64,000 nt of DNA from Candidatus Latescibacterota bacterium (GTDB taxonomy: Bacteria; JAAXHH01). Shown here one piece after another: positions 36,817-45,786 of the stretch (position 1 is the stretch's first letter; each line of letters begins with the position of its first letter). The stretch spans positions 531,089 to 595,088 of the forward strand of contig JAAXHH010000141.1 in NCBI GenBank assembly GCA_012270975.1. The letters run 5' to 3'. Both the position numbers and the translations under genes were made by a program. The notes beneath the pieces were generated by a model, which saw nothing but the letters and a program-made list of their open reading frames with translations, made no database searches and had not been told where the DNA came from.

Positions 36817-38193
36817 TTATCCGGCCGCGTCGGCTTCTTCGGCCTTCAGCCTGAAATTGCCGGGTAAGGGGGGTATGTGTTCATATTGGCCGGGCCGCAG
36901 GTACGATTCTTCAAGGGGCAGGACGACCAGCTCTTTACGTTCGATGCAGGCCCTGAATTCGGGCCAGTACTTGACCAGAATCGTGCGCACCGGCCACACG
37001 CCCGGCGCCTGTCCGAACACGCACACCGTGTGGCCGTGGATCTGCTTGCAGATGTCCAGCAGCAGGTCCAGATCCTCTTCCCTGCCCTGGCCGTTGCGGA
37101 TACGCCGCAGGATGTCGTTCATCCACGGCACCCCTTCGCGGCAGGGCGTGCACTGGCCGCAGGACTCGTGTGCGGCGAAGGAAGACGCGTTGAGCAGGGC
37201 GTCCACCATGCTGGTGGTCTCGTCCATCACGATGATTCCGCCGGTGCCGCCCATGGATCCCAGCTTGCCCAGGGCGCCGAATCCCATGGGTGTGTCGATC
37301 TCTTCCGGCGTCAGGATCGGCGCCGAGATACCGCCCGGAATGACGCCTTTCAGCCGGTTGTCGTCCCGGATGCCGCCGGCCGCGTCATAGATCAGTTCCC
37401 GTAGCGTGACATCGGAATCGTACTCGAAGATGCCGGGGTTCTTCACGTGGCCGCACAGTCCGAAGAGCCTCGGCCCGGTCGTATCCTCCTCCGTGCCGAT
37501 GGCCTTGTAGGCCTCCGCGCCCATTTCGACGATGGTCGTGATCTGGGCCATGGTTTCCACGTTGTTGACGATCGTGGGCTGGCCCCAGAGTCCGATGGCG
37601 GCGGGGAAATACGGCGGCTTCAGCCGGGGGTAGGGGCGGTTGCCCTCGAGGGACTCGATCAGTCCCGTCTCTTCGCCGCAGATGTAGGCTCCCGCGCCCG
37701 GATGGACGTACAGTTCGAGGTCGTAGCCCGTACCGAGTATGTTTGCGCCGAGAAAGCCGTTCTCGCGCGCGTCCTCGAGAGCGGCTTCCATCTGGTCGAT
37801 GATCTGGAAGAACTCGCCCCGGATATAGATGTAGCCCAGGTTGATCCCCAGGGCGTAGCTGGTGATGATCATACCCTCGATGATCTGGTGGGGCTTCGAT
37901 TCCAGCAGGAGCCGGTCCTTGAAGCTGCCCGGCTCGCTTTCATCGGCGTTGGCACACAGGTAGCGGGGATAGCGGTCGGCGCAGAGGTTCCACTTCATGC
38001 CCGTCGAGAATCCGGCCCCGCCGCGGCCCTTTATCCCCGAGGCGTTGATCTCCTCGATCAGTTCGGCCTGGCTCATGGACTCAAGCGCTTTGCGTACCGC
38101 ACCATAACCGCCGCCGGCCATGTAGGCGTCGATGTCGCCCGGGTCCGTGCCCGCCGGCACAGGCGCCGTCAGGATTTCGAGCTGTGCGGCCAT
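36817..38193 (-). CDS. nuoF: NADH-quinone oxidoreductase subunit F
   Basis: NuoF oxidises NADH through FMN. GRGGAGFSTGMKW binds the nucleotide/FMN, CNADESEPGSFKDR follows, and ESCGQCTPCREG with one later Cys holds the N3 [4Fe-4S] cluster. The ATG at 38193 with GGAGG upstream gives 458 residues, the normal length; the frame extends upstream only by chance. A GGGAG site for nuoF lies within the end of nuoE, 4 bp away. Confidence 0.97.
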   Translation of the reverse strand: MAAQLEILTAPVPAGTDPGDIDAYMAGGGYGAVRKALESMSQAELIEEINASGIKGRGGAGFSTGMKWNLCADRYPRYLCANADESEPGSFKDRLLLESKPHQIIEGMIITSYALGINLGYIYIRGEFFQIIDQMEAALEDARENGFLGANILGTGYDLELYVHPGAGAYICGEETGLIESLEGNRPYPRLKPPYFPAAIGLWGQPTIVNNVETMAQITTIVEMGAEAYKAIGTEEDTTGPRLFGLCGHVKNPGIFEYDSDVTLRELIYDAAGGIRDDNRLKGVIPGGISAPILTPEEIDTPMGFGALGKLGSMGGTGGIIVMDETTSMVDALLNASSFAAHESCGQCTPCREGVPWMNDILRRIRNGQGREEDLDLLLDICKQIHGHTVCVFGQAPGVWPVRTILVKYWPEFRACIERKELVVLPLEESYLRPGQYEHIPPLPGNFRLKAEEADAAG

Positions 38194-38197
38194 AACG

Positions 38198-38689
38198 CTA
38201 TCCCTCCTCCAGACCTTCGAGGATTTCGTCGACCTTGTCCGTGGTGAGATGAGTGTGCAGACGGCGGTTGACCAGGAGCACGGGGCCCCGGTCGCAGGCC
38301 GCGAGGCATTCCGACTTCCGCAGGGTGAACCGGCCATCCTCCGTGGTCTCGCCGAGCCCGACGCCGAGCTTCTCCGAAAGGTGATCGAAAATGCCGGCGC
38401 AGCCGGTCAGCGCGCAGGGAAGCGTATGGCAGACCGCCAGTATGTGCTCGCCCACGGGTTCCTTGTTGAACATGGGATAGAACGTGGCGATCTCCGCGAC
38501 CTTGACGGGCGAGCAGCCGATCAGCCTTGCCACGCAGGCCATAGCTTCGGGCGAGATGTATCCCCACTCTTCCTGCGCGAGATGGAGGAGCGGAACGACG
38601 GCAGATTTCCTGTATTCTTCGGGGTATCGGCCCAGGATCTTCTCCGCGCGCTCCCGCGCCGCGTCCGTAAATTCAAGTGGTGTCGCCAA
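38198..38689 (-). CDS. nuoE: NADH-quinone oxidoreductase subunit E
   Basis: NuoE carries the N1a [2Fe-2S] cluster of a thioredoxin-like domain. Ligands Cys87, 92, 128 and 132 fit the family spacing (CHTLPC and CLAAC). AQEEWGYISPEAM and VAEIATFYPMFNKEPVGEH are conserved. Length is 163 residues. nuoD ends 1 bp upstream and nuoF starts 4 bp downstream. Confidence 0.97.
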   Translation of the reverse strand: MATPLEFTDAARERAEKILGRYPEEYRKSAVVPLLHLAQEEWGYISPEAMACVARLIGCSPVKVAEIATFYPMFNKEPVGEHILAVCHTLPCALTGCAGIFDHLSEKLGVGLGETTEDGRFTLRKSECLAACDRGPVLLVNRRLHTHLTTDKVDEILEGLEEG

Positions 38690-38690
38690 T

Positions 38691-39968
38691 CTAGCGATCC
38701 AGTTCTCCGGCGATGACGTTCAGGCTGCCCAGTACCGCCACCACGTCCGACAGCATATGCCCCCTGATCAACATGGGGAACATCGAAAAATTCACGAAAG
38801 ACGGCGGACGCACGCGGATCCGGTAGGGTTCCCGGCTGCCGTCGCTGACGATGAAGAACCCGAGTTCTCCGTTCGGCGCCTCGGTAGCGGCGTACACCTC
38901 GCCCACCGGCGGCGTCGGCCCGTGTCCTTCCATGGTCATCTTGAAATGGTAGATCAGCGATTCCATGGATTCGTACACTTCCGATTTCTCGGGCAGCACC
39001 GCGTGCTCCTCCTCGGCGTTCACGGATCCCGAAGGCAGATCCTCTATGGCCTGCCGGATGATCTTCGCACTCTGCCTGATCTCCTCCATCCGCACGAGAT
39101 AGCGGTCGTACACGTCACCGTTGCGGCCGATGGGTATGTCGAAATCGTAGGCTTCGTACCCGAGATACGGCTCGTTCTTCCGGATGTCCCATTCGACGCC
39201 GGACGCCCTGAGCACCGGCCCGGTTGCGCCCCAGGCCACGGCGTCTTCCGAGGAAAGGACACCCACGCTCTCGGTCCGGTCGCGCCAGATGCGGTTGTGG
39301 GTCAGAAGCCGGTCGATTTCCGCGGTGGCCCGCAGGGTTTCCTCCACGGATTCCCGGGCCATTTCCGCGAAGTTTTCGGGTACGTCACGCAGGAGCCCGC
39401 CCACGCGCGTATAGCTAGTGGTCAACCGCGTGCCGCATACCGCTTCGAACAGGTCGTACAGCACTTCCCGCGCCCGGAATCCGTACAGGAAGGCGGTGAA
39501 AGCCCCGATATCGAGGGCGGCCGTACCGACGCAAAGCAGGTGGTCGGCGAGGCGGGAAAGTTCGGCCAGGGCGACCCGGATATTCCGGCAGCGCGGCGTA
39601 ATTTCGATGCCCATCAGCTTCTCGACCGCGTGGGTGTAGCCGATGTTGTTGCACAGGGGCGACAGGTAGTTCATGCGGTCGGTCAGCGTAACGAACTGGT
39701 TGTAGCTCCGGTACTCGCCCAGTTTTTCGAAACCGGTGTGCAGGTAGCCCAGGTGCGGCGTGGCGCCGGCGACCTTCTCCCCGTCCAGTTCCAGCACCAT
39801 GTGCAGCGTTCCGTGGGTCGCCGGGTGCTGGGGACCGAAATTGAGGATCATGTGCTCGGTCGGCATGTCGGGCGTACGCTCGAAGGTCACCCGTTCGTTT
39901 CGGATTTCCTCGAGGTCCGCCTCGGCGAGCTTGTCGATCGGCGTGGTATTCACGGTACGTGTTTCCAA
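38691..39968 (-). CDS. nuoD: NADH-quinone oxidoreductase subunit D
   Basis: NuoD (49-kDa subunit) resembles the large subunit of NiFe hydrogenases without the metal and forms the quinone pocket. LNFGPQHPATHGTLHMVLELDGE holds the pocket histidine, and CNNIGYTHAVEKLMGIEITPR and GKVFSYLD-like regions are recognisable. The ATG at 39968 is preceded by an intergenic stretch; about 35 N-terminal residues precede the homologous core. Length 425 is normal. Confidence 0.96.
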   Translation of the reverse strand: METRTVNTTPIDKLAEADLEEIRNERVTFERTPDMPTEHMILNFGPQHPATHGTLHMVLELDGEKVAGATPHLGYLHTGFEKLGEYRSYNQFVTLTDRMNYLSPLCNNIGYTHAVEKLMGIEITPRCRNIRVALAELSRLADHLLCVGTAALDIGAFTAFLYGFRAREVLYDLFEAVCGTRLTTSYTRVGGLLRDVPENFAEMARESVEETLRATAEIDRLLTHNRIWRDRTESVGVLSSEDAVAWGATGPVLRASGVEWDIRKNEPYLGYEAYDFDIPIGRNGDVYDRYLVRMEEIRQSAKIIRQAIEDLPSGSVNAEEEHAVLPEKSEVYESMESLIYHFKMTMEGHGPTPPVGEVYAATEAPNGELGFFIVSDGSREPYRIRVRPPSFVNFSMFPMLIRGHMLSDVVAVLGSLNVIAGELDR

Positions 39969-40041
39969 TGGGCTGGTCCGTCCAACCCGTCCGGGAAGGG
40001 CGGTCCGGGCGGTCCGGCATAGCCGGCGTAATCAGTGAGCG

Positions 40042-40578
40042 CTAGAAAACGAAGTTGTCCCGTTCCCCCTTGCCGTGCAGGGGATAGTCCTTTCTCAAGG
40101 GGTAGGAACCGAAATCGTCGGGCATCAGGATCCGGCGCAGGTCCGGATGGCCTTCGAAGACGATCCCGTACATGTCGTACACTTCACGCTCCAGCCAGTT
40201 GGCGCCCGGCCAGACGGCCACCACCGACTGGATCCGGGGGTCCGCTTCCGGAACGGGTACGCTGACGCTGAAACGGCGGTTGTGTTTGTGGGAATACAGC
40301 TGGTAAACCACGGCGAACCGGACTTCCTCGTCCAGCCGCAGGCGGTCCACGGCGGTTACGTCTACGAGATAGTCGAAGGAAAGTTCCGGATCGTCTCTGA
40401 GGAAGGTCATGAACGAAAGGAGCGTATCCCGCTCGGCGATGACGCTTTCGCAGCCCACCGCGTTGCCGGTGCTGACCGACGCGTCGCCGAACCGGGCCCG
40501 GATGCGCGTCGTGACTGCGCCCGGGTCTGATTCAGGCCGATCAACGCCTTCGGTCTGGCGTTCCTCCTGGTTCTCCAC
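40042..40578 (-). CDS. nuoC: NADH-quinone oxidoreductase subunit C
   Basis: NuoC (30-kDa subunit) joins the peripheral arm to NuoD. The signature is ANWLEREVYDMYGIVFEGHPDLRRILMPDDFGSYPLRKDYPLHG, complete here. The first 25 residues are polar and unstructured. It is separated from nuoD by 73 bp of GGTCCGG-rich sequence. It follows pyrE by 12 bp, an unusual neighbour for this gene. Confidence 0.96.
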   Translation of the reverse strand: MENQEERQTEGVDRPESDPGAVTTRIRARFGDASVSTGNAVGCESVIAERDTLLSFMTFLRDDPELSFDYLVDVTAVDRLRLDEEVRFAVVYQLYSHKHNRRFSVSVPVPEADPRIQSVVAVWPGANWLEREVYDMYGIVFEGHPDLRRILMPDDFGSYPLRKDYPLHGKGERDNFVF

Positions 40579-40590
40579 GTTCGTCCCCTT

Positions 40591-41232
40591 TTATTCAAAC
40601 CCCATCTTGCCGCCCCAGCCCCGCGGATCCGCCTGCCAGTCCATGGCGATACTCCGATCGTCGTCCGAAAGGTCGCCTCGTTCGCTCATCACGTCCAGTA
40701 CGGTTACGAAGTCCGCCATGCTCCATTTGGGCAGGCCGGCTTTCTCGAATCCCTCCGTGGCGGCGGGCAGGCCATATTCGAATATGGTGGCCACGCCTAT
40801 CACTTCCACGTCAAACTTGACCGCGTCCTCGGCGGCCTTCAGGACGCCACCGCCCGTGGTGACGAGGTCTTCGGTGAACAGCACCTTCTGGCCCGCAACC
40901 AGCGTTCCCTCGATCCGGTGTTCCTTGCCGTATCCCTTCTGGCCCGACCGCGCGTAGACCATCGGCAGGTCCAGCCGGCTGGAAACCCAGGCCGCGAAAG
41001 GAATGGCGGCGGTCGCGGTTCCCGCGATGACGTCCGGAGACGTATCAAGCGCTTCGATGATCTCGAGAAAGGCGTCGACAATCACCTTGCGCTCTTCCAC
41101 GCAGGAAATGATCAGCCTGTTGTCGCAATATATCGGTGAGATGATACCGGAACTGTAATGGTAGGGCGCTTCGACGTTGATGGTGACGGCTTTGATATCG
41201 AGCAAGAGCTCTGCGATGGCTTTTCTGTTCAT
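40591..41232 (-). CDS. pyrE: Orotate phosphoribosyltransferase
   Basis: PyrE joins orotate to PRPP in pyrimidine synthesis. The PRPP loop is VLFTEDLVTTGGG; KGYGKEHRIEGTLVAG is the flexible catalytic loop. The 213-residue length is normal, although the C-terminal SIAMDWQADPRGWGGKMGFE tail is unlike typical PyrE. The ATG at 41232 overlaps the nuoB stop (TAATG), so translation is coupled to a complex I gene. It sits between nuoB and nuoC on the same strand, an uncommon place for it. Confidence 0.94.
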   Translation of the reverse strand: MNRKAIAELLLDIKAVTINVEAPYHYSSGIISPIYCDNRLIISCVEERKVIVDAFLEIIEALDTSPDVIAGTATAAIPFAAWVSSRLDLPMVYARSGQKGYGKEHRIEGTLVAGQKVLFTEDLVTTGGGVLKAAEDAVKFDVEVIGVATIFEYGLPAATEGFEKAGLPKWSMADFVTVLDVMSERGDLSDDDRSIAMDWQADPRGWGGKMGFE

Positions 41233-41702
41233 TAGTTCGCTTTGGCCTGGGCGACTTTCTCCTGGATCTTCATCAACGCCTGGATGACGTTCTCGGGTCT
41301 GGGCGGACAGCCGGGAATATACACGTCCACCGGGATATACTGGTCCACCCCCTGAACCAGCGTGTAGGTGTTGAATACGCCGCCTGAAGAGGCGCAGGCC
41401 CCCATGGAAACGACCCACTTGGGCTCCGGCATCTGGTCATAGATCTTCTTCAGCACGGGCATCATCTTGATGGAGACCCGCCCGGAAACGATCAGCAGAT
41501 CGGACTGGCGGGGGGAAAACCGGATCGCTTCGGCCCCGAAGCGGGCCAGGTCGAAACGGGAGGCGAGGGTCGCCATGAGCTCGATGGCGCAGCACGCGGT
41601 GCCGAAGGGCATGGGCCAGAGGGAGTTCTTCCGGGCCCAGCCGACCATCGCGTCGACCTTGGTGGTCATGACGTTTTCCTGCAGCTGATCTTCTAATCCC
41701 AT
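41232..41702 (-). CDS. nuoB: NADH-quinone oxidoreductase subunit B
   Basis: NuoB holds the terminal N2 [4Fe-4S] cluster next to the quinone. [13 protein letters not shown] contains the tandem cysteines; [15 protein letters not shown] and [10 protein letters not shown] provide the other two ligands. The start at 41702 ([15 protein letters not shown]) overlaps nuoA by 10 bp and gives 156 residues. The upstream extension of the frame belongs to nuoA in another reading frame. Confidence 0.97.
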   Translation of the reverse strand: MGLEDQLQENVMTTKVDAMVGWARKNSLWPMPFGTACCAIELMATLASRFDLARFGAEAIRFSPRQSDLLIVSGRVSIKMMPVLKKIYDQMPEPKWVVSMGACASSGGVFNTYTLVQGVDQYIPVDVYIPGCPPRPENVIQALMKIQEKVAQAKAN

Positions 41703-42043
41703 TCCAGGGCTCCCCGTTTCCACTCGTACAGGAATCCTATGACGAGCAGGAGGAAGAACACGCCCATGGCCGCGGCGCCGTATACCTGAAGATCGCCATA
41801 AACGACTGCCCATGGGTAGAGGTAAATGATCTCCACGTCGAAAAGTATGAAAAGTATGGCGATCAGGTAGAACTTGACGGAGAAGTTCTTCCGCGCGGAA
41901 TCCATGATCGGAACGCCGCACTCGTAAGACGCTAGCTTGGATGCGCTGGTTTTTTTTCTGCCGATGAAAGAGGAAAGGGTTACGATTACGGCCGCCACGA
42001 GGAGGACGAGGACGACGAGCAGGATAAGGGGAAGGTAGGACAT
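41693..42043 (-). CDS. nuoA: NADH-quinone oxidoreductase subunit A
   Basis: NuoA (ND3 homologue), 116 residues with three membrane helices. [44 protein letters not shown] contains the family-defining loop with its conserved Cys and the FDVE motif. It is the first gene of the operon and lies about 80 bp after a sigma70 promoter. Confidence 0.97.
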   Translation of the reverse strand: MSYLPLILLVVLVLLVAAVIVTLSSFIGRKKTSASKLASYECGVPIMDSARKNFSVKFYLIAILFILFDVEIIYLYPWAVVYGDLQVYGAAAMGVFFLLLVIGFLYEWKRGALEWD

Positions 42044-42124
42044 TGAACCGAATTACAGTATGTACGGACAGATCGGTCGACGAAACGCGGCTTCCGGGTA
42101 CATCTATCCTTGAACTCGCCGATC

Positions 42125-42152
42125 AAGATATACCGCCGGGGGGCGTTGTCAA
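42125..42152 (-). promoter_or_regulatory. Sigma70 promoter of the nuo operon
   Basis: -35 TTGACA (42147-42152), 16-bp spacer, -10 TATCTT (42125-42130) on the minus strand. Predicted start near 42118, leader about 75 nt. It is back to back with the mtnP promoter. Confidence 0.75.
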
Positions 42153-42172
42153 GGACTAATCGTTTTTATTTG

Positions 42173-42201
42173 TTGATATAAAAACAGGCGCTCGTTATAT
42201 G
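42173..42201 (+). promoter_or_regulatory. Likely promoter of mtnP
   Basis: TTGATA (42173-42178), 17-bp spacer, TATATG (42196-42201) on the plus strand, about 75 bp before the mtnP ATG, in a short A+T-rich stretch. Confidence 0.6.
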
Positions 42202-42274
42202 TCTAGTCCAGCGCTGTTTCAAGTGGATTCAGCGGTACAAATCGCATCGTTTCACCTGTTCGGGGAGTTGCGAG

Positions 42275-43138
42275 ATGGCGGAAGCACAGATCGCGGTCAT
42301 CGGCGGCACGGGGTTCTACGGGATGGAGGGGCTTACGGATCTCGAGGAGGTCCGGCCCGACACCCCCTTCGGCGACCCCAGCGACGCCATCGTGACCGGC
42401 ACCCTCGAGGGCCGGCGCGTTGCGTTCCTGGCCCGCCACGGCCGGGGCCATCGCCTGGGGCCATCCGAAATCAACGTACGGGCGAACATCTTCGCGCTGA
42501 AGACGCTGGGCGTCCGGTGGATACTCTCGGTAAGTGCCGTGGGCAGCCTCCAGGAGAACATCCGGCCGCGGGACTTCGTCATACCGGACCAGTTGTACGA
42601 CCATACCCGGCACCGCACGACGAGTTTTTTCGGCGGCGGCCTCGTGGTGCACGTAGGTCTCGGCGAGCCCTTCTGCGGGCCGCTGCGCCGGTTGCTTATC
42701 AGCGGCGCCGAATCGACGGGGCTGACGGTACACGACGGCGGCACCTATCTCTGCATGGAAGGACCGCAGTTCTCAACCAGGGCGGAGTCGAACGTCTACC
42801 GGGGCTGGGGGTTTTCAGTCATCGGGATGACGGCGGCGCCGGAAGCCAAGCTCGCCCGGGAGGCCGAGATCTGCTACGCCGCCATCGCGTGTTCCACCGA
42901 CTACGACTGCTGGCACGAAGAACATGACTCCGTCACCGTCGACATGATCATCGAGAACCTGCACGCGAACGTGGACCAGGCGCGCCAGGTCATCCGCCAC
43001 GTCGTGCCGGCCATTCCGCTGGATAGCACGTGCCGCTGTCACAACGCGCTGGCCAACGCCATCGTTTCCGATCGCGACTCGGTGCCCGCCGGTACGCTGG
43101 AGAAGCTGCGGCCGATCGTGGGCCGGTATTTCGAGTAG
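42275..43138 (+). CDS. mtnP: S-methyl-5'-thioadenosine phosphorylase
   Basis: MtnP splits 5'-methylthioadenosine into adenine and methylthioribose 1-phosphate for methionine salvage. IAVIGGTGFYGMEGL is the phosphate-binding start, RHGRGHRLGPSEINVRANIFALK and DGGTYLCMEGPQFSTRAESNVY the purine and sugar sites, and IGMTAAPEAKLAREAEICYAAIACSTDYDCW the family signature. The FSTRAE and STDYDCWH residues favour MTA over inosine or guanosine. At 287 residues the length is normal. A GGGGAG site lies 7 bp upstream. It stands alone, divergent from nuoA. Confidence 0.94.
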   Translation: MAEAQIAVIGGTGFYGMEGLTDLEEVRPDTPFGDPSDAIVTGTLEGRRVAFLARHGRGHRLGPSEINVRANIFALKTLGVRWILSVSAVGSLQENIRPRDFVIPDQLYDHTRHRTTSFFGGGLVVHVGLGEPFCGPLRRLLISGAESTGLTVHDGGTYLCMEGPQFSTRAESNVYRGWGFSVIGMTAAPEAKLAREAEICYAAIACSTDYDCWHEEHDSVTVDMIIENLHANVDQARQVIRHVVPAIPLDSTCRCHNALANAIVSDRDSVPAGTLEKLRPIVGRYFE

Positions 43139-43179
43139 GAAATCAGGAGAGAGTCAGGAGAGAGCCAACGCGCGGACCC

Positions 43180-43292
43180 GGGCCAGTCCACCCACATGTC
43201 AAGGTGTTAAAACGGCACGGACACCGGGCCAGTCCACCCACATGTCAAGGTGTTAAAACGGCACGGACACCGGGCCAGTCCACCCACATGTC
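43180..43292. repeat. 46-bp tandem repeat copying the 3' end of the PhyH gene
   Basis: Units start at 43180, 43226 and 43272: two full 46-bp copies and a 20-bp partial one, identical over the part read. Read on the minus strand, the unit contains the last codons of the dioxygenase gene, DMWVDWPGVRAVLTP plus the stop TGA, repeated again beyond the stop. Only the first copy met by the ribosome is translated; the rest is 3' untranslated. Confidence 0.93.
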
Positions 43293-44030
43293 GTCGCCGG
43301 GGGGCGCGTCCTCGTCCAGGTCCGCCCGCTTGTAGTCGTAAAGGACCGCCTGGCGGATCCGGCCGGTCCGGTTGTGGCCGACGGAGTGGCCCATGCGGTG
43401 GTGCCAGAACACGATATCGCCGGCCTTGCCGTGGCAGTCCATGGGGGGCATTCGGCTTACCTCGTCCTTGTGGGCCAGGTATTCGGGCGTCTTGTCGAAG
43501 ACATAGCGCCGGGTGAAATCCCGGTAGAAAACCCGGTGGCTGCCCGGCCAAACGGTGAATCCGCCACCGCCGGGCTCCACGTCGTCGATGTACCCCACGA
43601 CGCCTAGATGAAAGGGATGGGCGTCCACGTGACAACCCAGGGGACGGGGCGCCGCATCGCCTTCGGGCAGAACACAGTAAATGCCGCGGATCCGGTCTGG
43701 TTCGACCAGCTTCCCTTCACCGAGTAACTGCTCCGCCATGCCCATCACGGAAGGATCGGTGGCGAGGAGGCGGACCATCCAGTCCTCGTCACCCGGTTTA
43801 CGGTACTTCCACATGTACTGGTGACGATGGGACGAACCGTCGTTCACCGGCTCAGGGAAGGGGCCGATCCAGGTTTCCGGCTTCCCGCGTTCGAGGGGCG
43901 GCGGCAGGTTCCGCCACATGCGCTCCCTGCCCCGGGCCATCAGGTCGGGATCCAGGACGCCGCGCTTGACAAGGTAGCCCTCGCGGACGAAAAACCGGAT
44001 GTCGTCGTCGGTCAGACGGACCATATCCAT
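43245..44030 (-). CDS. Phytanoyl-CoA dioxygenase (PhyH) family protein
   Basis: PhyH-type enzymes are Fe(II)/2-oxoglutarate oxygenases that hydroxylate small organic molecules. The iron site shows HxD at His134 and Asp136 (GCHVDAHP), with the distal His in HHRMGHSVGH around residues 210-219 and the 2-oxoglutarate Arg in RTGRIR. The 261-residue length is typical. The substrate cannot be named. Its 3' end, including the stop codon, is tandemly duplicated just downstream. It is divergent from the aminopeptidase gene and separate from the sulfatase island, which has its own PhyH gene. Confidence 0.88.
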   Translation of the reverse strand: MDMVRLTDDDIRFFVREGYLVKRGVLDPDLMARGRERMWRNLPPPLERGKPETWIGPFPEPVNDGSSHRHQYMWKYRKPGDEDWMVRLLATDPSVMGMAEQLLGEGKLVEPDRIRGIYCVLPEGDAAPRPLGCHVDAHPFHLGVVGYIDDVEPGGGGFTVWPGSHRVFYRDFTRRYVFDKTPEYLAHKDEVSRMPPMDCHGKAGDIVFWHHRMGHSVGHNRTGRIRQAVLYDYKRADLDEDAPPGDDMWVDWPGVRAVLTP

Positions 44031-44063
44031 TACCCCTGTCGTTGTGGGTGGAAGTGTGCGGTG

Positions 44064-44094
44064 AATATATGAGACGGACCGCGGAACGTGTCAA
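44064..44094 (-). promoter_or_regulatory. Possible promoter of the PhyH gene
   Basis: -35 TTGACA (44089-44094) and -10 TATATT (44064-44069) on the minus strand with a long 19-bp spacer. The same A+T-rich core could also serve the divergent aminopeptidase gene. Confidence 0.4.
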
Positions 44095-44107
44095 GGAGGA
44101 ACACATC

Positions 44108-45724
44108 TTGAAGAAGTGGATCGTCAAGTGGATCGTTTCGGCTGCGCTCCTCCTCTGGGGGCTCACGCCCGAGATTGGAGCGGCCAGCGACGGCTACCCC
44201 CGTCTGGATGACGTAGATATCCTCCATTATCGAATCCAATTGGAGATCGGCGAGTCAGGCAGGGCCATCCAGGGCGAGACCACGATCCTTGCGGAGATGC
44301 AGGCCGGCGGACGGGACGTCCTGCCCCTCGACCTGGGCCCGCTCACCGTGGACGGGGTTACGGTCGAAGGGAAAAACGCGGCCTTTGCGCACCGCGACAA
44401 CCGGTTGAACATAACGTTGGGGGGCGGCACAGCGGAGGGCGACACGGTCACGGTGATCGTCTCGTACCGCGGCGAACCCGTGGACGGGCTTTTCATTCAG
44501 GCGAACAAGTTCGGCGACCGGTCGGTCTTCGCGGACAACTGGCCGAACCGGGCGCGGCACTGGTTCCCCGGGGTGGACCACCCCTACGACAAGGCCACGG
44601 TCGAGTTCATCGTCACCGCGCCCGCGGCCTACGACGTCGTGGCCAACGGCCGGATGCTGGAGACGACGGCCGTCCCGCCGGGACGCAAGCGAACGCACTG
44701 GAAGACCGACGCGCCCATACCCACCTACTGCATGGTGATCGGAGCGGCGCGCTTTTCCGTCGTCCGGCCGGGTTCCTGGCAGGGAATCCCCGTTTCTTAC
44801 TACCTGTTTCCCGGCGACCGGGACGCGGGAACTGAGGATTTTTCCCGATCCACGGACATGCTGGCCTTCTACACCGACCTGATCGGGCCCTATCCCTACG
44901 CGAAACTCGCGCTGGTGCAGTCTTCCACCCGGTTCGGCGGCATGGAGAACGCCAGCGCCATCTTCTTTTCGGAACATAGCATAACAGGTACCAAACGGAA
45001 CGAAGCCGTGGTCGCCCACGAGATCGCCCACCAGTGGTTCGGCGACTCGGTGACCGAGTCCGACTGGCACCACCTGTGGCTCAGCGAAGGGTTCGCCACC
45101 TACTTCGGCGCCCTGTTTTTCGAAGAAGCCGACGGCGACGAGCGGTTTCACGAAATGCTGGCCCGCAGCCGGTCCGGGTATTTCGACGCGAACCGCCGCG
45201 CGCCCGCGCCCATATTAAATCCGGGCATAACTGACCTGTTCGACCTGCTGAACGCCTATAACTACAGCAAGGGCGGGCTGGTGCTCCACATGCTCAGGGG
45301 TCTGATGGGCGACGAGGCCTTCTTCGCGGGTATTCGGGACTTCTACGCCAAATTCCGTGACCAGACCGTGCTGACCCGGGATTTCCAGTCCGTCATGGCA
45401 ACTCGTCTTGGAGAAGACCTTGGGTGGTTCTTCGACCAGTGGATCTACCGGGCGGGTCATCCCGTGGTCGAGGTAAACTGGTCCTGGGACGATCAGCGCG
45501 GGGAGGTATCCTTGCGCCTGAGACAGACCCAGCCTCAGGAACCCTTCAGGATGCCCGTAACCCTCGCCTTCGAGGAGGGAGACCGGCAGCAACGCCGGCA
45601 GGTCGAGGTCCTTGGCCGGACCCACGAATATCGCTTCAAATTGGACGGTCCACCCGAGGAAGTCCTGATCGACCCCGATTCCTGGCTGCTTATGGAGGCG
45701 CGGGTAAGGCAGGGTGGTGGATAA
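44108..45724 (+). CDS. M1 family zinc metallopeptidase (aminopeptidase), exported
   Basis: The protein removes N-terminal residues from peptides, probably outside the cytoplasm. A TTG start at 44108 is preceded by AAGGAGG at 8 bp; it gives a clear signal peptide, MKKWIVKWIVSAALLLWG, cut before about residue 27. The zinc motif is HEIAHQ, with His304, Glu305 and His308, and Glu327 follows exactly 18 residues later, the M1 pattern. GGMEN near residue 279 is the exopeptidase motif. At 538 residues it lacks the C-terminal domain of the 850-residue PepN type and resembles short bacterial M1 enzymes. Confidence 0.92.
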   Translation: MKKWIVKWIVSAALLLWGLTPEIGAASDGYPRLDDVDILHYRIQLEIGESGRAIQGETTILAEMQAGGRDVLPLDLGPLTVDGVTVEGKNAAFAHRDNRLNITLGGGTAEGDTVTVIVSYRGEPVDGLFIQANKFGDRSVFADNWPNRARHWFPGVDHPYDKATVEFIVTAPAAYDVVANGRMLETTAVPPGRKRTHWKTDAPIPTYCMVIGAARFSVVRPGSWQGIPVSYYLFPGDRDAGTEDFSRSTDMLAFYTDLIGPYPYAKLALVQSSTRFGGMENASAIFFSEHSITGTKRNEAVVAHEIAHQWFGDSVTESDWHHLWLSEGFATYFGALFFEEADGDERFHEMLARSRSGYFDANRRAPAPILNPGITDLFDLLNAYNYSKGGLVLHMLRGLMGDEAFFAGIRDFYAKFRDQTVLTRDFQSVMATRLGEDLGWFFDQWIYRAGHPVVEVNWSWDDQRGEVSLRLRQTQPQEPFRMPVTLAFEEGDRQQRRQVEVLGRTHEYRFKLDGPPEEVLIDPDSWLLMEARVRQGGG

Positions 45725-45786
45725 GAAGGTGGACGAACGGGAAGGGGTGAATCTGTTGTTGCGATAGGTCCGACAATAAAAAAGTG

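Noticed and set aside
43180-43292. CRISPR array
   Set aside because: The repeat units are adjacent without spacers and copy the end of a coding gene; no cas genes are near.
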